DNA from: Psychrobacillus sp. NEAU-3TGS
GTDB taxonomy: Bacteria; Bacillota; Bacilli; Bacillales_A; Planococcaceae
DNA: 64,000 bases
Reading direction: 5' to 3'
NCBI RefSeq assembly: GCF_029955155.1
Contig: NZ_JAPNOZ010000012.1
Span: 701,610 to 765,609 of the forward strand
The notes below the pieces were generated by a model. The model made no database searches. It was not told the origin of the DNA and saw only the letters and a program-made list of their open reading frames with translations. The position numbers were made by a program, and so were the translations under genes. Below are positions 20,778-29,298 of this stretch, piece by piece; within the stretch, counting starts at the first letter, position 1, and every line of letters begins with the position of its first letter.

Positions 20778-21140
20778 TCACACGTTTGCCACGCGGACTC
20801 CTTGTACATATACATTTACGGATTCCACTGACATTCCAAGAGATTTGTTAAGTGTGTATTTCACTTTCGATTGTATTTGATAAGCTATCTCAGAAATCTT
20901 CGTTCCGTAACTTACAATAATATACATATCAATATGTAGATTCTCTTTCTCTTGTCTCACAACTACACCTTTTGTGAAGTTTTCTTTTCTCAATATATCT
21001 GTTAGTCCGTCTCTTATTTGGTGCTTTGAGGCCATACCAACGATCCCATAGCACTCAATCGCAGCCCCACCAGCAATTTGAGCAACTGCATCTTGCGATA
21101 TATCAATTTGTCCGAATTCATTTTTCAATTCAATTGACAT
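20778..21140 (-). CDS. yloU: Asp23/Gls24 family protein YloU
   Basis: A 120-residue protein of the alkaline-shock (Asp23/Gls24) family. The core GQIDISQDAVAQIAGGAAIE, then ECYGIVGMAS and the C-terminal KSLGMSVESVNVYVQGV are typical. The family is membrane-associated in staphylococci and linked to envelope stress; its exact role here is unknown. The frame continues upstream to 21173, but GGGAGG precedes the ATG at 21140 by 8 bases. It is cotranscribed with fakA, as in other Bacillales. Confidence 0.92.
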   Translation of the reverse strand: MSIELKNEFGQIDISQDAVAQIAGGAAIECYGIVGMASKHQIRDGLTDILRKENFTKGVVVRQEKENLHIDMYIIVSYGTKISEIAYQIQSKVKYTLNKSLGMSVESVNVYVQGVRVANV

Positions 21141-21194
21141 GTTGAAACCTCCCAAGTCTTTTTGACTACCCATAATTGTACTACATCCATTGAA

Positions 21195-21223
21195 ATTATA
21201 AAAGAAACGTTTCTTTTAGTCTA
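21195..21223 (-). promoter_or_regulatory. Promoter of yloU-fakA overlapped by an 18-bp palindrome
   Basis: On the minus strand, TAGACT (21218-21223), a 17-base spacer and TATAAT (21195-21200). The spacer is filled by the perfect palindrome AAAAGAAACGTTTCTTTT (21200-21217). Its centre, GAAACGTTTC, resembles LacI/CcpA-family operators, but it misses several bases of the CcpA cre consensus. A repressor site is likely; the regulator is unknown. Confidence 0.55.
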
Positions 21224-21233
21224 TAGATTCAAT

Positions 21234-21475
21234 GTTTGGGGAAACTGCGTGGTAGTGAGTTGAATGAAGTGTCCGCTAGGATTTCAGCTACAGGGCGGAC
21301 GCTTTCCGCGGGCACGGCTTCCATCTCCTCGGAGCTCCGAAAACAAATGCTCCTGCGATTACTCGTCGCAAAGACATTGTTCAAACAAAGTTCGACCAAT
21401 GTCTTTCCTGCGGGGCTTTCAGCTCGTACTGTTCCCGCCGGAGTCACCACCCCTTCGCTACAATTCAATAGAGTT
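21234..21475 (+). repeat. Intergenic repeat, family 2, first copy
   Basis: A GC-richer non-coding element with the core GGCGGACGCTTTCCGCGGGC, a motif I recognise as scattered in intergenic DNA of Bacillaceae and Planococcaceae. Its outer end (21234-21259) matches the reverse complement of 21876-21901 at 22 of 26 bases, so this copy and the next are inverted. An inner dyad AAGACATTG / CAATGTCTT is present. Confidence 0.75.
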
Positions 21476-21731
21476 TGCTATTTACTCCATAATGAGACAC
21501 TAATTTAGTACTATGTTGCATTTTCTATGGGTGAAAACCTTCGATTAGTGGAATTTATACTATCTAGCGATTGTTATCAATTATCGGGAACTGCCATTGC
21601 TTGAATGGCTGATACCAACCTTTCCTATAATCTATACTGTACATAAAATGATTCTAAATAAGAAATTGCTTACCAGTTGTAAATAAATTAAATAGCTTTT
21701 TTGCATTTAAAATTATGGATTAGTCAGCAAG

Positions 21732-21901
21732 TTCTATTGATGGAAGCGCAAGGCGGCGACACCTGCGGGATCAGCGGGAAAGGTGAGACCCCGCAGGAGC
21801 GTGCGACGAGGAGGCTCACAGCCCGCCCCGCGATAAGCGTACGCCTGGAGCGGAAATCCATTACCTTTGCCGTATCTCTTTACGACGCAGTTTCCCTAAA
21901 C
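21732..21901 (-). repeat. Intergenic repeat, family 2, inverted copy
   Basis: Contains GGCGGCGACACCTGCGGGAT and GACCCCGCAGGAGCGTGCGA, typical of the same Bacillaceae repeat. Read on the minus strand it parallels the first copy (GCTCCAGGCGTACGCTTATC, then GAGCCTCCTCG). The two copies flank about 250 bases (21476-21731) in which I see no gene. Confidence 0.75.
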
Positions 21902-22093
21902 GGATCACCATTGGTCGACTATGTTACGCATTTATTACAGGCTTAATCTCTATGATTCCCTTATCAGTCCCAAGTGCAACATGAGGAAACTCATGCAAAG
22001 TACAGCAAGCGCGAAGGCTAGTGGAAACTCCATAAAACGCACTCTTCTTAAAGTGTACAGTTTTTGTCTGTAAAGGTTTTTTCTTGATAAGGC

Positions 22094-22122
22094 TTGCGCA
22101 TAGCAAAAGTCTGTGGTAAATT
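22094..22122 (+). promoter_or_regulatory. Candidate SigA promoter of rpmB
   Basis: TTGCGC (22094-22099), 17 bases, TAAATT (22117-22122). It lies 65 bases before the start codon; the match to consensus is moderate. Confidence 0.4.
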
Positions 22123-22186
22123 ATTAAAGTATGTGAAATATCGAACTGAAAAATCTTTCAGCTTCTTTTAAGAGGAGGAAAATATA

Positions 22187-22375
22187 ATGCCAAAAGTATG
22201 TGCAATCACTGGGCGTAAAGCTCGTACTGGTAATGCTCGTTCACACGCTATGAACGCTAACAAACGTACGTGGGGAGCAAACCTTCAAAAGGTACGTATC
22301 CTTGTTGATGGTAAACCTAAACGTGTATGGGTTTCTGCTAGAGCTTTAAAATCAGGAAAAGTTGAGCGCGTTTAA
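22187..22375 (+). CDS. rpmB: 50S ribosomal protein L28
   Basis: Ribosomal protein L28, 62 residues, starting [20 protein letters not shown] and containing [14 protein letters not shown]. It has one cysteine (Cys5), so it is the zinc-free form. GAGGAGG precedes the ATG. It is the only core gene on the plus strand in the first 35 kb, divergent from yloU-fakA and convergent with spoVM, the order seen in Bacillus. Confidence 0.97.
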   Translation: MPKVCAITGRKARTGNARSHAMNANKRTWGANLQKVRILVDGKPKRVWVSARALKSGKVERV

Positions 22376-22389
22376 TCGCACTCGTAATT

Positions 22390-22432
22390 AACACCAAGCT
22401 GACAATTGTCGGTTTGGTGTTATTTTATTTTC
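22390..22432 (+). terminator. Rho-independent terminator after rpmB
   Basis: Stem AACACCAA...TTGGTGTT with inner TGACAATTGTCG (22390-22421), followed by TATTTTATTTT. Confidence 0.88.
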
Positions 22433-22536
22433 CCTCAATTTATTTAGACTAAAACGATCCATTCACTTAATGAGCAGCCAGATCCTCTTTCAAAGCATCT
22501 AATTCCCGCATAGTTATTAAATACACAGACGAAAGT

Positions 22537-22567
22537 TCAAAAAAAGACCCCAAATATATTTGGAGTC
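22537..22567 (-). terminator. Rho-independent terminator after spoVM
   Basis: Stem GACTCCAAA TATA TTTGGGGTC (minus strand, 22546-22567) followed by seven Ts. It begins 11 bases after the spoVM stop. Confidence 0.82.
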
Positions 22568-22578
22568 CACTAAGTATT

Positions 22579-22671
22579 TCACTTCTTTACTTCTTCTTTT
22601 TTAAACAAACGAATACAAACTTTCATCAAACTACTGACGGATTTAGGCAATCTAAATGTGTAGACCTTCAC
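22579..22671 (-). CDS. spoVM: Stage V sporulation protein SpoVM
   Basis: A 30-residue peptide starting with GTG: MKVYTFRLPK, then a short amphipathic helix ending KKEEVKK. B. subtilis SpoVM (26 residues, MKFYTIKLPK...) shares the M-K-x-Y-T-x-[KR]-L-P-K start, including the conserved proline at position 9. SpoVM recognises the curved forespore membrane and anchors SpoIVA for spore-coat assembly. GGGGAGG lies 7 bases before the GTG. Its place between rpmB and thiN is the same as in B. subtilis, and it has its own terminator. It is longer by four charged residues and carries a cysteine (Cys19). Confidence 0.88.
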   Translation of the reverse strand: MKVYTFRLPKSVSSLMKVCIRLFKKEEVKK

Positions 22672-22686
22672 ACAATTCCTCCCCTT

Positions 22687-23343
22687 TTAGTCACTGCTTC
22701 TTATCATTAAACATATGCCAGCTATAAAAGAGATAGTACTTGTTCGTCCTTTTAGTTCATTACTAGTAAATTTTGCTGTACCCGCTGTAATATTTTCATC
22801 CGTGACATTGTAGAGAAACCCATTTAAAGAAATTTTCTCTACTTTTTCACCGAAAGAAAAAAAAGAAATGTATTTGTAATGGTCGTCTTGCTCGATTGCA
22901 TGGCTTCCCGGCAACAAAAATCGGATGATGTTTTGATTGTTTTGAATGGAGAAATGAATATTCGAATGGTCTATTTGAAAGCAGCATATATCATGCAAGC
23001 TCGCTTCGTAGTGATCTAATCGACCACCAGTAACTCCAGTTAATATAATCTCGTCCGGTTCATATGTAAGTGCTTTTTGAATGGCTAGATGGGTATCCGT
23101 CTCATCTTTTTCTACTTGGAACACTGTGACCTCACTTACTTGTTGCTTTATGAACTTTAATTCTTCCTCTGTAAGCGAATCGAAGTCACCGATAATTTCA
23201 GTAGGTGTGATTCCTCTTTCTAATAAATGAAGGGCGCCTCGATCAGCGCCGATAAAAACAGTCTCTTCTTCTAAAAGAGGAAGCTGTTCAAAATCAACAA
23301 CTTCCTCGACTGGACCCCCAGAACAAACTATTACCCGTTTCAT
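22687..23343 (-). CDS. thiN: Thiamine pyrophosphokinase
   Basis: Transfers pyrophosphate from ATP to thiamine, making the cofactor thiamine diphosphate. The 218 residues include ADRGA (33-37), GDFDS (52-56), KDETD (79-83) and GGRLDH (106-111), the substrate and metal motifs of the family. Its ATG overlaps the rpe stop codon (ATGA), so translation is coupled. Confidence 0.96.
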   Translation of the reverse strand: MKRVIVCSGGPVEEVVDFEQLPLLEEETVFIGADRGALHLLERGITPTEIIGDFDSLTEEELKFIKQQVSEVTVFQVEKDETDTHLAIQKALTYEPDEIILTGVTGGRLDHYEASLHDICCFQIDHSNIHFSIQNNQNIIRFLLPGSHAIEQDDHYKYISFFSFGEKVEKISLNGFLYNVTDENITAGTAKFTSNELKGRTSTISFIAGICLMIRSSD

Positions 23344-24008
23344 TTCGCTAATACGCTTATACCAGCTTCTTTAATCGCTTGTAAAGCTTTTCCTTTATCA
23401 GGTGCGTTATAAATAGCAGATCCCGCCACCAAAATAGTTGCTCCTGCCTCGACACAAGGTTTTATCGTTTCTTCATTGATCCCACCATCGATTTCAATCT
23501 CAATAGACAGATTTCGTTCTCGAATAATATCTGCTAACTGCTTCACTTTTGGAACAACCGAATGAATAAATTTTTGTCCTCCAAAGCCTGGGTTAACAGT
23601 CATAAAGAGCACCATATCAATATCTTCCAGCACATGTTGAATGGTTTCAATTGGTGTATGTGGATTTAGTACTACACCTGGTTTAACACCAAATGACCGG
23701 ATCAGCTGAATCGTTCGATGTAAATGAGGACAAGCTTCCACATGAACCGTAATATAGTCAGCACCTGCTTTTGCAAATGCTTCGATATATTGGTCTGCAT
23801 TTTCTATCATTAAATGCACATCGAGCGGCAATTTTGTAAGCGGACGTAATGCGTCCACAACGATTGGTCCCATCGTAATGTTTGGTACAAAATGACCATC
23901 CATAACATCGATATGAATCAATTCTGCTCCTGCTTTTTCAACTTCTAATACTTCTTCTCCCAGTTTTGCGAAATTCGCTGCTAAAATGGATGGAGCTATT
24001 TTTACCAT
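23340..24008 (-). CDS. rpe: Ribulose-phosphate 3-epimerase
   Basis: Interconverts ribulose 5-phosphate and xylulose 5-phosphate in the pentose phosphate pathway. The 222-residue TIM barrel has Ser7, the metal and base motif HIDVMDGHFVPN (32-43), VNPGFGGQ (138-145) and EIDGGIN (172-178). It begins 2 bases after rsgA and overlaps thiN. Confidence 0.97.
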   Translation of the reverse strand: MVKIAPSILAANFAKLGEEVLEVEKAGAELIHIDVMDGHFVPNITMGPIVVDALRPLTKLPLDVHLMIENADQYIEAFAKAGADYITVHVEACPHLHRTIQLIRSFGVKPGVVLNPHTPIETIQHVLEDIDMVLFMTVNPGFGGQKFIHSVVPKVKQLADIIRERNLSIEIEIDGGINEETIKPCVEAGATILVAGSAIYNAPDKGKALQAIKEAGISVLAK

Positions 24009-24010
24009 AA

Positions 24011-24892
24011 TTAGTACCTCGGCTTTCTTTCTACTATTTCATCGAAAAACTGTAAATAGTGCTTGTATCGATATTCCTTTATTTCGCCTGATTCCACAGC
24101 CTCTTTTACTGCACATTTCGGTTCCTTTACATGCAGGCATTCTCTAAATTTACAGGCATCTTGTTTTTCTACAAATTCAGGAAAACATTTAGACAGTTCT
24201 TCTTTTTCCATCAGGTCAAATTCAAAAGAGCTAAAACCTGGTGTGTCGGCAAGTAATCCACCACAAACTTCAATCAGCTCTACATGTCTGGTTGTGTGTT
24301 TTCCTCGGCCTAATGCATTGGAAATAACACCTGTTTTTAAATCCAAAGAAGGTAAAATGGTATTTAAAAGTGTAGATTTGCCGACACCTGATTGTCCTGC
24401 AAGTACGGTCGTTTTATCTTTTAGTAGCGGTGCTATTTTTTCATCAAAAGCTGGATCATCCTTGTATGTCATCAATACTTGATAACCGATTTGTTCATAG
24501 TCTTTTATATAAGCATCCATCGTTTTTTTCATTTGTTCATCCATTAAATCACTTTTCGTTAAACAAATGATTGGTTCGATATAGAATGACTCAAGCACTA
24601 CTAAAAAGCGATCCAATAAGATCGTATTGAAATCTGGTTCTTTTATCGAAAATACTAAAATCGCTTGATCTATGTTGGCAATTGGTGGGCGAACCAAGTT
24701 ATTTTTGCGTTCATGAATGACGGTAATCGTACCGTCATTTTCTCCCTCCACCGTATAATCTACGAAATCACCTACTAAAGGAGATTCCCCTCTGTTTCTG
24801 AAAACTCCTCTAGCACGGCATTGAATCATCTTACCATCATCATATACATAATAAAATCCGCTTAATGCTTTTCTAATCTGACCTTGTGGCAT
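24011..24892 (-). CDS. rsgA: Ribosome small-subunit GTPase RsgA
   Basis: A circularly permuted GTPase that helps 30S maturation, 293 residues. An N-terminal OB-fold (1-65) precedes the GTPase domain with G4 TKSD (112-115), P-loop GQSGVGKST (166-174) and DTPG (216-219). A C-terminal zinc site uses Cys247, Cys252, His254 and Cys260. It follows the PrkC kinase by 12 bases; in B. subtilis the homologue (CpgA) is a PrkC substrate. Confidence 0.96.
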   Translation of the reverse strand: MPQGQIRKALSGFYYVYDDGKMIQCRARGVFRNRGESPLVGDFVDYTVEGENDGTITVIHERKNNLVRPPIANIDQAILVFSIKEPDFNTILLDRFLVVLESFYIEPIICLTKSDLMDEQMKKTMDAYIKDYEQIGYQVLMTYKDDPAFDEKIAPLLKDKTTVLAGQSGVGKSTLLNTILPSLDLKTGVISNALGRGKHTTRHVELIEVCGGLLADTPGFSSFEFDLMEKEELSKCFPEFVEKQDACKFRECLHVKEPKCAVKEAVESGEIKEYRYKHYLQFFDEIVERKPRY

Positions 24893-24904
24893 CCGAAGCC
24901 TCCT

Positions 24905-26899
24905 TTAAATATCGTCATAAGCAATCGTTTCATCTACGATTACATTTGAATTCACCATAATACGATAGACTGCTTTTTGTCCCTCACTAATTTCAAATTT
25001 AAGTTGTTTTTGAGTTGTTTCGGTTAAAACAAACTCCTCTGCCGGTTCTTCAAGCGTTCTTGTTTTATCTTGTATATAAATACGAACAACTTGTGGCTGT
25101 ACTTCTATTTCTTCTTCCTGCTGTTCATCCTCTGATTCTTCTTCATTTGGATTTGGTTGCGTGTATGGAATTGTGACTGTTTTCGCATAGAATTTAGTCG
25201 GCTTAGCTTTCGGTCCGTCCGAAATGACGACTTTAATTGTACTGCCGGGCGCTACTTTGGCATTCGGTTTTGGATCTTGGCTAATAACATTTCCTTTTTG
25301 AATAGTATCAGAGTTTTCTTTCCCAGCTATTTGAATTTTAAAACCTGAAGTCTTTTCCGTATCCTTCAATGCTTTATCATTGTAATTCGTAAGATCATTT
25401 ACCGTTCTTAAGTCAGGACCTTTACTCACGACAAAAACAAGATCTGTTTCTGCCGGTATAATTTCAGTACCACCGGCCGGATTTTGCTCTAAAATAGTCC
25501 CTACAGGTTCTGAATCGAATCTTTCTTCTACGTCGATATTACGTAATCCTTGATTTTGTAGTAAAGTTTTCACTTGATCTATATCGTGACCTGTATAATC
25601 ACTAATCGCAGAGGTTTCTTTACCTGATGAGACAAACAAATGTATTTCTGTATCTTTGTCCCGCATTTTACCTGCTTCGGGTGTTGTCCGAATGACGTGA
25701 TCCTCTTCAATATCTTCCGAAAATTCTAGTGTTTGTTCACCGATTTTGAACCCTTCAGCTTCTAGCTGTTCAATGGCTAGGTCAACCTCTAGCTTAGATA
25801 CATCCGGCACTTCAATTTTTTTCGGTTTAAACAATCCAGGGAATACGATAATAACTAGCAATGCAAGCACTACGATGCTTGCTATTATAGCGCCAATTAT
25901 CTTTCTTTTTTTCCCCTTTTTTTTCGGCTTTACTTCTTCTACTACTCCTGTTTCAGATGCAACAGGAATCTTTTTCGTTTCCGAAACTTCTTCAAAAGAA
26001 ACAGGTTCTTTAATAACGGGTAAAACTTTTGTAGCATCATCATCCATCGCTACAACAAATTTTGGTTCTCCCGCTCTTTCAGGTGATAGAGCAGTTGCTA
26101 AATCCGCTTCCATATCTTCTGCTGTACGATATCGATACTTTGGATCTTTTGCAGTTGCTTTTAAAACCACATTTTCTAAGCTTTGTGGGATTGCAGGATT
26201 AATCGCACGAATAGAAGGCGTTTCCGACTGCAAGTGCTTTAGTGCAATAGATACGGCCGATTCTCCAGAAAAAGGTAGTCGACCGGTAAGTAGTTCAAAC
26301 AATACAATCCCTAATGCATAGATATCAGATTGGTTTGTAGCCGTTCCCCCACGTGCTTGTTCGGGAGATAAATAATGGACCGTTCCTAACACAGAATTTG
26401 TTTGCGTAAAAGAAGTTGCACTAAGAGCCATTGCAATTCCAAAGTCTGTAATTTTAATATTTTCCTCTTCATCCAACAATATATTTTGAGGTTTAACATC
26501 TCGGTGAATTATATGATTATTATGTGCATTAGCAATAGCGGAAGTAAGCTGTCTCATAATCGTTACTGATTTTATAGGTGAAACCGGAGCATTCCGTTGT
26601 ATGTATTGTTTTAATGTTTCTCCTTTGACATACTCCATGACAATATAATGTATATCTCCATCTTCCCCTACATCGTATATATTCACTATATTGGGGTGTG
26701 TAAGGCTTGTTGCAGATAATGCTTCGCGTTGAAAACGACGGTGTAATTCTTCTTCATTGGAAAAATCGTAGCGTAAAATCTTGATTGCCACATCGCGGTC
26801 CAAAATCATGTCATGCGCCAAATATACATTGGACATGCCGCCTCCACCTATCATATCAAGCAACTTGTATCTGCCGCTAATTCGTTTGCCTATTAACAT
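24905..26899 (-). CDS. prkC: Serine/threonine protein kinase PrkC with PASTA repeats
   Basis: A membrane Hanks-type kinase that senses peptidoglycan fragments; in Bacillus it acts in germination and growth control. The kinase domain (10-270) has the glycine loop IGGGGMSNV, Lys40, HRDVKPQN (132-139) and DFG (152-154). A basic stretch and one membrane segment (about 334-357) lead to at least three extracellular PASTA repeats (from about 362; IEVPDVSKLEVDLAIEQLE...). A further C-terminal domain of about 100 residues follows, including an acidic linker. It lies 2 bases after its phosphatase gene prpC. Confidence 0.96.
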   Translation of the reverse strand: MLIGKRISGRYKLLDMIGGGGMSNVYLAHDMILDRDVAIKILRYDFSNEEELHRRFQREALSATSLTHPNIVNIYDVGEDGDIHYIVMEYVKGETLKQYIQRNAPVSPIKSVTIMRQLTSAIANAHNNHIIHRDVKPQNILLDEEENIKITDFGIAMALSATSFTQTNSVLGTVHYLSPEQARGGTATNQSDIYALGIVLFELLTGRLPFSGESAVSIALKHLQSETPSIRAINPAIPQSLENVVLKATAKDPKYRYRTAEDMEADLATALSPERAGEPKFVVAMDDDATKVLPVIKEPVSFEEVSETKKIPVASETGVVEEVKPKKKGKKRKIIGAIIASIVVLALLVIIVFPGLFKPKKIEVPDVSKLEVDLAIEQLEAEGFKIGEQTLEFSEDIEEDHVIRTTPEAGKMRDKDTEIHLFVSSGKETSAISDYTGHDIDQVKTLLQNQGLRNIDVEERFDSEPVGTILEQNPAGGTEIIPAETDLVFVVSKGPDLRTVNDLTNYNDKALKDTEKTSGFKIQIAGKENSDTIQKGNVISQDPKPNAKVAPGSTIKVVISDGPKAKPTKFYAKTVTIPYTQPNPNEEESEDEQQEEEIEVQPQVVRIYIQDKTRTLEEPAEEFVLTETTQKQLKFEISEGQKAVYRIMVNSNVIVDETIAYDDI

Positions 26900-26901
26900 C
26901 C

Positions 26902-27639
26902 TTACACCTCCTCTTCATTGTTTGATAATAAGACTAATGAAATATTATCTTCCCCACCAGATTGTATAGCTTCCTTTACTAATTGACTCGCCTTTTCTTG
27001 GAGCGTTTTATCCGAGTAGAGGAGAGATTGCATAAAGTCTTCGGTTAATTTATTGCTTAATCCATCCGAACAAAAAAGAAAATAAGAGTTAGGAACAAAT
27101 TCTACTTCGTAAAAATCAGGTTGAATGGTTGGTTCTGTACCAACTGCTTTCATCAATACATTTTTCTTTGGATGTGTTTTTGCCTGTTCCTCACTAATTT
27201 CTCCTGAATCGATTAATACATTTACATAAGAATGGTCTCGCGTAATTTGATTTACTTTTTCCTTAGTAATTTGATAAACTCGACTATCCCCGACATGTGC
27301 AACGATTCCTTTTTGCTTTTCAAATAAGCCAGCAATTAATGTAGTTCCCATTCCTTCGCAACCTGCATTCATTGCCGAATGTCTAGCAATGGATTGGTTA
27401 ATCGATTGGAATGTATAAGTGAGCCAATCTTTTGCTTTTATTACAGCGGGATTATAGGTCGTAAAATACTTTTTGAACTCAGATATTGCTAACTCACTTG
27501 CCACATCACCCGCATTATGACCACCCATACCGTCAGCAACAACGGCAAGTATTCGATGATCATCGCGGACGAACACATCCACCCGGTCCTCATTGACCGT
27601 CCTCTTCAAGCCAACATCAGTTTCAACAACGAACTTCAT
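26902..27639 (-). CDS. prpC: Protein phosphatase PrpC (PP2C family)
   Basis: The phosphatase that reverses PrkC signalling. The 245 residues have the PP2C metal motifs: NEDR (16-19), VVADGMGGHNAGD (33-45) and FCSDGLSN. The open frame runs 46 codons further upstream to 27777, but those codons lie inside the hairpin-rich repeat and are not PP2C-like. The ATG at 27639, with AGAGGTG 9 bases before it, begins the normal MKFVVETDVGLKRTVNEDR. No rlmN gene lies upstream, unlike in B. subtilis. Confidence 0.95.
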   Translation of the reverse strand: MKFVVETDVGLKRTVNEDRVDVFVRDDHRILAVVADGMGGHNAGDVASELAISEFKKYFTTYNPAVIKAKDWLTYTFQSINQSIARHSAMNAGCEGMGTTLIAGLFEKQKGIVAHVGDSRVYQITKEKVNQITRDHSYVNVLIDSGEISEEQAKTHPKKNVLMKAVGTEPTIQPDFYEVEFVPNSYFLFCSDGLSNKLTEDFMQSLLYSDKTLQEKASQLVKEAIQSGGEDNISLVLLSNNEEEV

Positions 27640-27671
27640 TTCTTCCATCACCTCTTTTAGATTAAGAAAAG

Positions 27672-27910
27672 TGTAAGCGCCTATGTCTGCCCCTACAGGC
27701 AAATGGGGATGGGGTAGTTCTGCAAAGTACGCCACATCGTGTGGCAAAGCAGACATAACCCGCATCGTGCGGGCCAAGGAGGCAGCTCCCCAGCCACCAC
27801 AAGCGATTTTGTTTGCGACGAGCTTTGCGCAGGAGCAGCTTTTTCACATTTGACCCCGAGGGGCACCGTTCTTCTGCGACGAGCTTTGCGCAGGAGCAAG
27901 GCGTTGCAAC
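27672..27910. repeat. Hairpin-rich intergenic repeat, family 1, long copy
   Basis: A second copy of the element at 3363-3545, in the same orientation, with the same three perfect hairpins. It has two extra segments, and these contain an internal direct repeat of about 23 bases, TGCGACGAGCTTTGCGCAGG..., at 27814-27837 and 27875-27898. It fills the space between rsmB and prpC. Confidence 0.87.
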
Positions 27911-27948
27911 TGGATCGATACTTAGTAAATTTTTTTCCTTTAAGAATC

Positions 27949-29298
27949 TTACTTCTTCTTGAAAATTGCAACAAAAAATCCATCACTTCTTAAATCTTGC
28001 GGGAAAAGTTGGAGCATTCCTTCCTGTTCTTGCTCTTTAATACTTGAAATAACATTAGGGAAAGGCTGAAGTTCCATTTCAGGATGAGCCTCTAAAAATA
28101 GCTTGGCTGTTCCTTCATTTTCTTCCCGGTCTACCGTACAAGTGCTATATACCAAAAGTCCATCTCGTTTTAACAGCGTGTATGCCTCATCTAGTAGTTT
28201 TAACTGAATTGGTTTAAGCGTTGCAAAATCTTTTTCATTTTTCGTATATTTTATATCCGGTTTACGCTTCATTACCCCTAAACCACTACATGGAGCATCA
28301 ACCAATATACGATCAAATGATTCTTTTGGGAATGCCTCTGATGATTTACGACCATCCATTTGCATCGTTTCTATAAAATTGAATCCGAGTCTAGCAGCAT
28401 TTTCTTTCACAAGCTTTAACTTGTGCTCATGAATATCCATCGCTACAAGTTTACCAGTATTTCGCATTTTCTCTGCTATATGCGTCGTTTTTCCACCAGG
28501 AGCTGAACACATATCGAGCACTGTCATACCAGGTTCTGCTTGAAGTGCATAAGCAGGAATCATCGAACTTTCATCTTGAATTGTGACGAAACCTTTCTCA
28601 AAAGCAGTCGTTTTCGCCGCTTGCGCATTAAACAAATAAATACATTCAGGGATTACTTCACTACGAGCCACGACATATCCTTCTTGAGTATATAAATGCA
28701 GCACTTGATCTACTGTACGTTTAAATAAATTCACACGAAGCGTAGTGACAGGTTGCTCATTATTTTCTTTTAACATGTTCGCAGTTGTCTCAAACCCATA
28801 TTCGGAGACGAAACGTTTTACCATCCAAAGTGGATGACTTGTTTCAATCGAAAGCCGCTCCAATTCATCTTTTATCTCTTCTGTTGAACGGACACCTTCT
28901 CTTAAAATAGAACGAAGAATACCATTTACGGCTCCTGAAATTCCTTTATGACCCCTTCTTTTCGCGATATTCACTGCTTCGTTTACCGCCGCATGATCTG
29001 GAATTCGAGATAAGTAATGAATCTGATATAAAGAAAGGCGCAGTAATTGCTTGACCCAATCATCTAATTTCCCTTTAATGAATGGCTCCAAATAATAGTC
29101 TAATGTCATTTTATATTGGAGTGTTCCATAGGTTAACTCGGTTAATAATGCGCGGTCTTTGTCATCGATTTTATATTTTTCAATCGTTTGATGTAGTAAT
29201 AAGTTACTATACGCTTGTTGTTTTTCAACTGCCATTAGTATGTTCAGTGCAGCGTCCCGGACATTACCTGTCCAAATTTTTTCTTGTTTTTTTGTCAT
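27949..29298 (-). CDS. rsmB: 16S rRNA (cytosine-967-C5)-methyltransferase RsmB
   Basis: Methylates C967 of 16S rRNA; 449 residues. A NusB-like RNA-binding domain (about 10-135) is followed by a methyltransferase domain with the S-adenosylmethionine motif CSAPGGKT (264-271) and the two catalytic cysteines, Cys337 in DAPCSGLG and Cys387 in YSTCT. The start overlaps the fmt stop (ATGA). Confidence 0.96.
   Translation of the reverse strand: MTKKQEKIWTGNVRDAALNILMAVEKQQAYSNLLLHQTIEKYKIDDKDRALLTELTYGTLQYKMTLDYYLEPFIKGKLDDWVKQLLRLSLYQIHYLSRIPDHAAVNEAVNIAKRRGHKGISGAVNGILRSILREGVRSTEEIKDELERLSIETSHPLWMVKRFVSEYGFETTANMLKENNEQPVTTLRVNLFKRTVDQVLHLYTQEGYVVARSEVIPECIYLFNAQAAKTTAFEKGFVTIQDESSMIPAYALQAEPGMTVLDMCSAPGGKTTHIAEKMRNTGKLVAMDIHEHKLKLVKENAARLGFNFIETMQMDGRKSSEAFPKESFDRILVDAPCSGLGVMKRKPDIKYTKNEKDFATLKPIQLKLLDEAYTLLKRDGLLVYSTCTVDREENEGTAKLFLEAHPEMELQPFPNVISSIKEQEQEGMLQLFPQDLRSDGFFVAIFKKK

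Noticed and set aside
21229-21508. Two plus-strand frames of 79 and 90 codons and one minus-strand frame
   Set aside because: They lie inside the GC-rich family 2 repeat; no RBS, and the protein sequence is only the repeat translated.
21701-21946. An 81-codon plus-strand frame
   Set aside because: It spans the inverted repeat copy and has no ribosome-binding site.
27662-27993. Three open frames of 61-97 codons over the second family 1 repeat
   Set aside because: Same repeat-derived peptides as at 3242-3638; no start signals.
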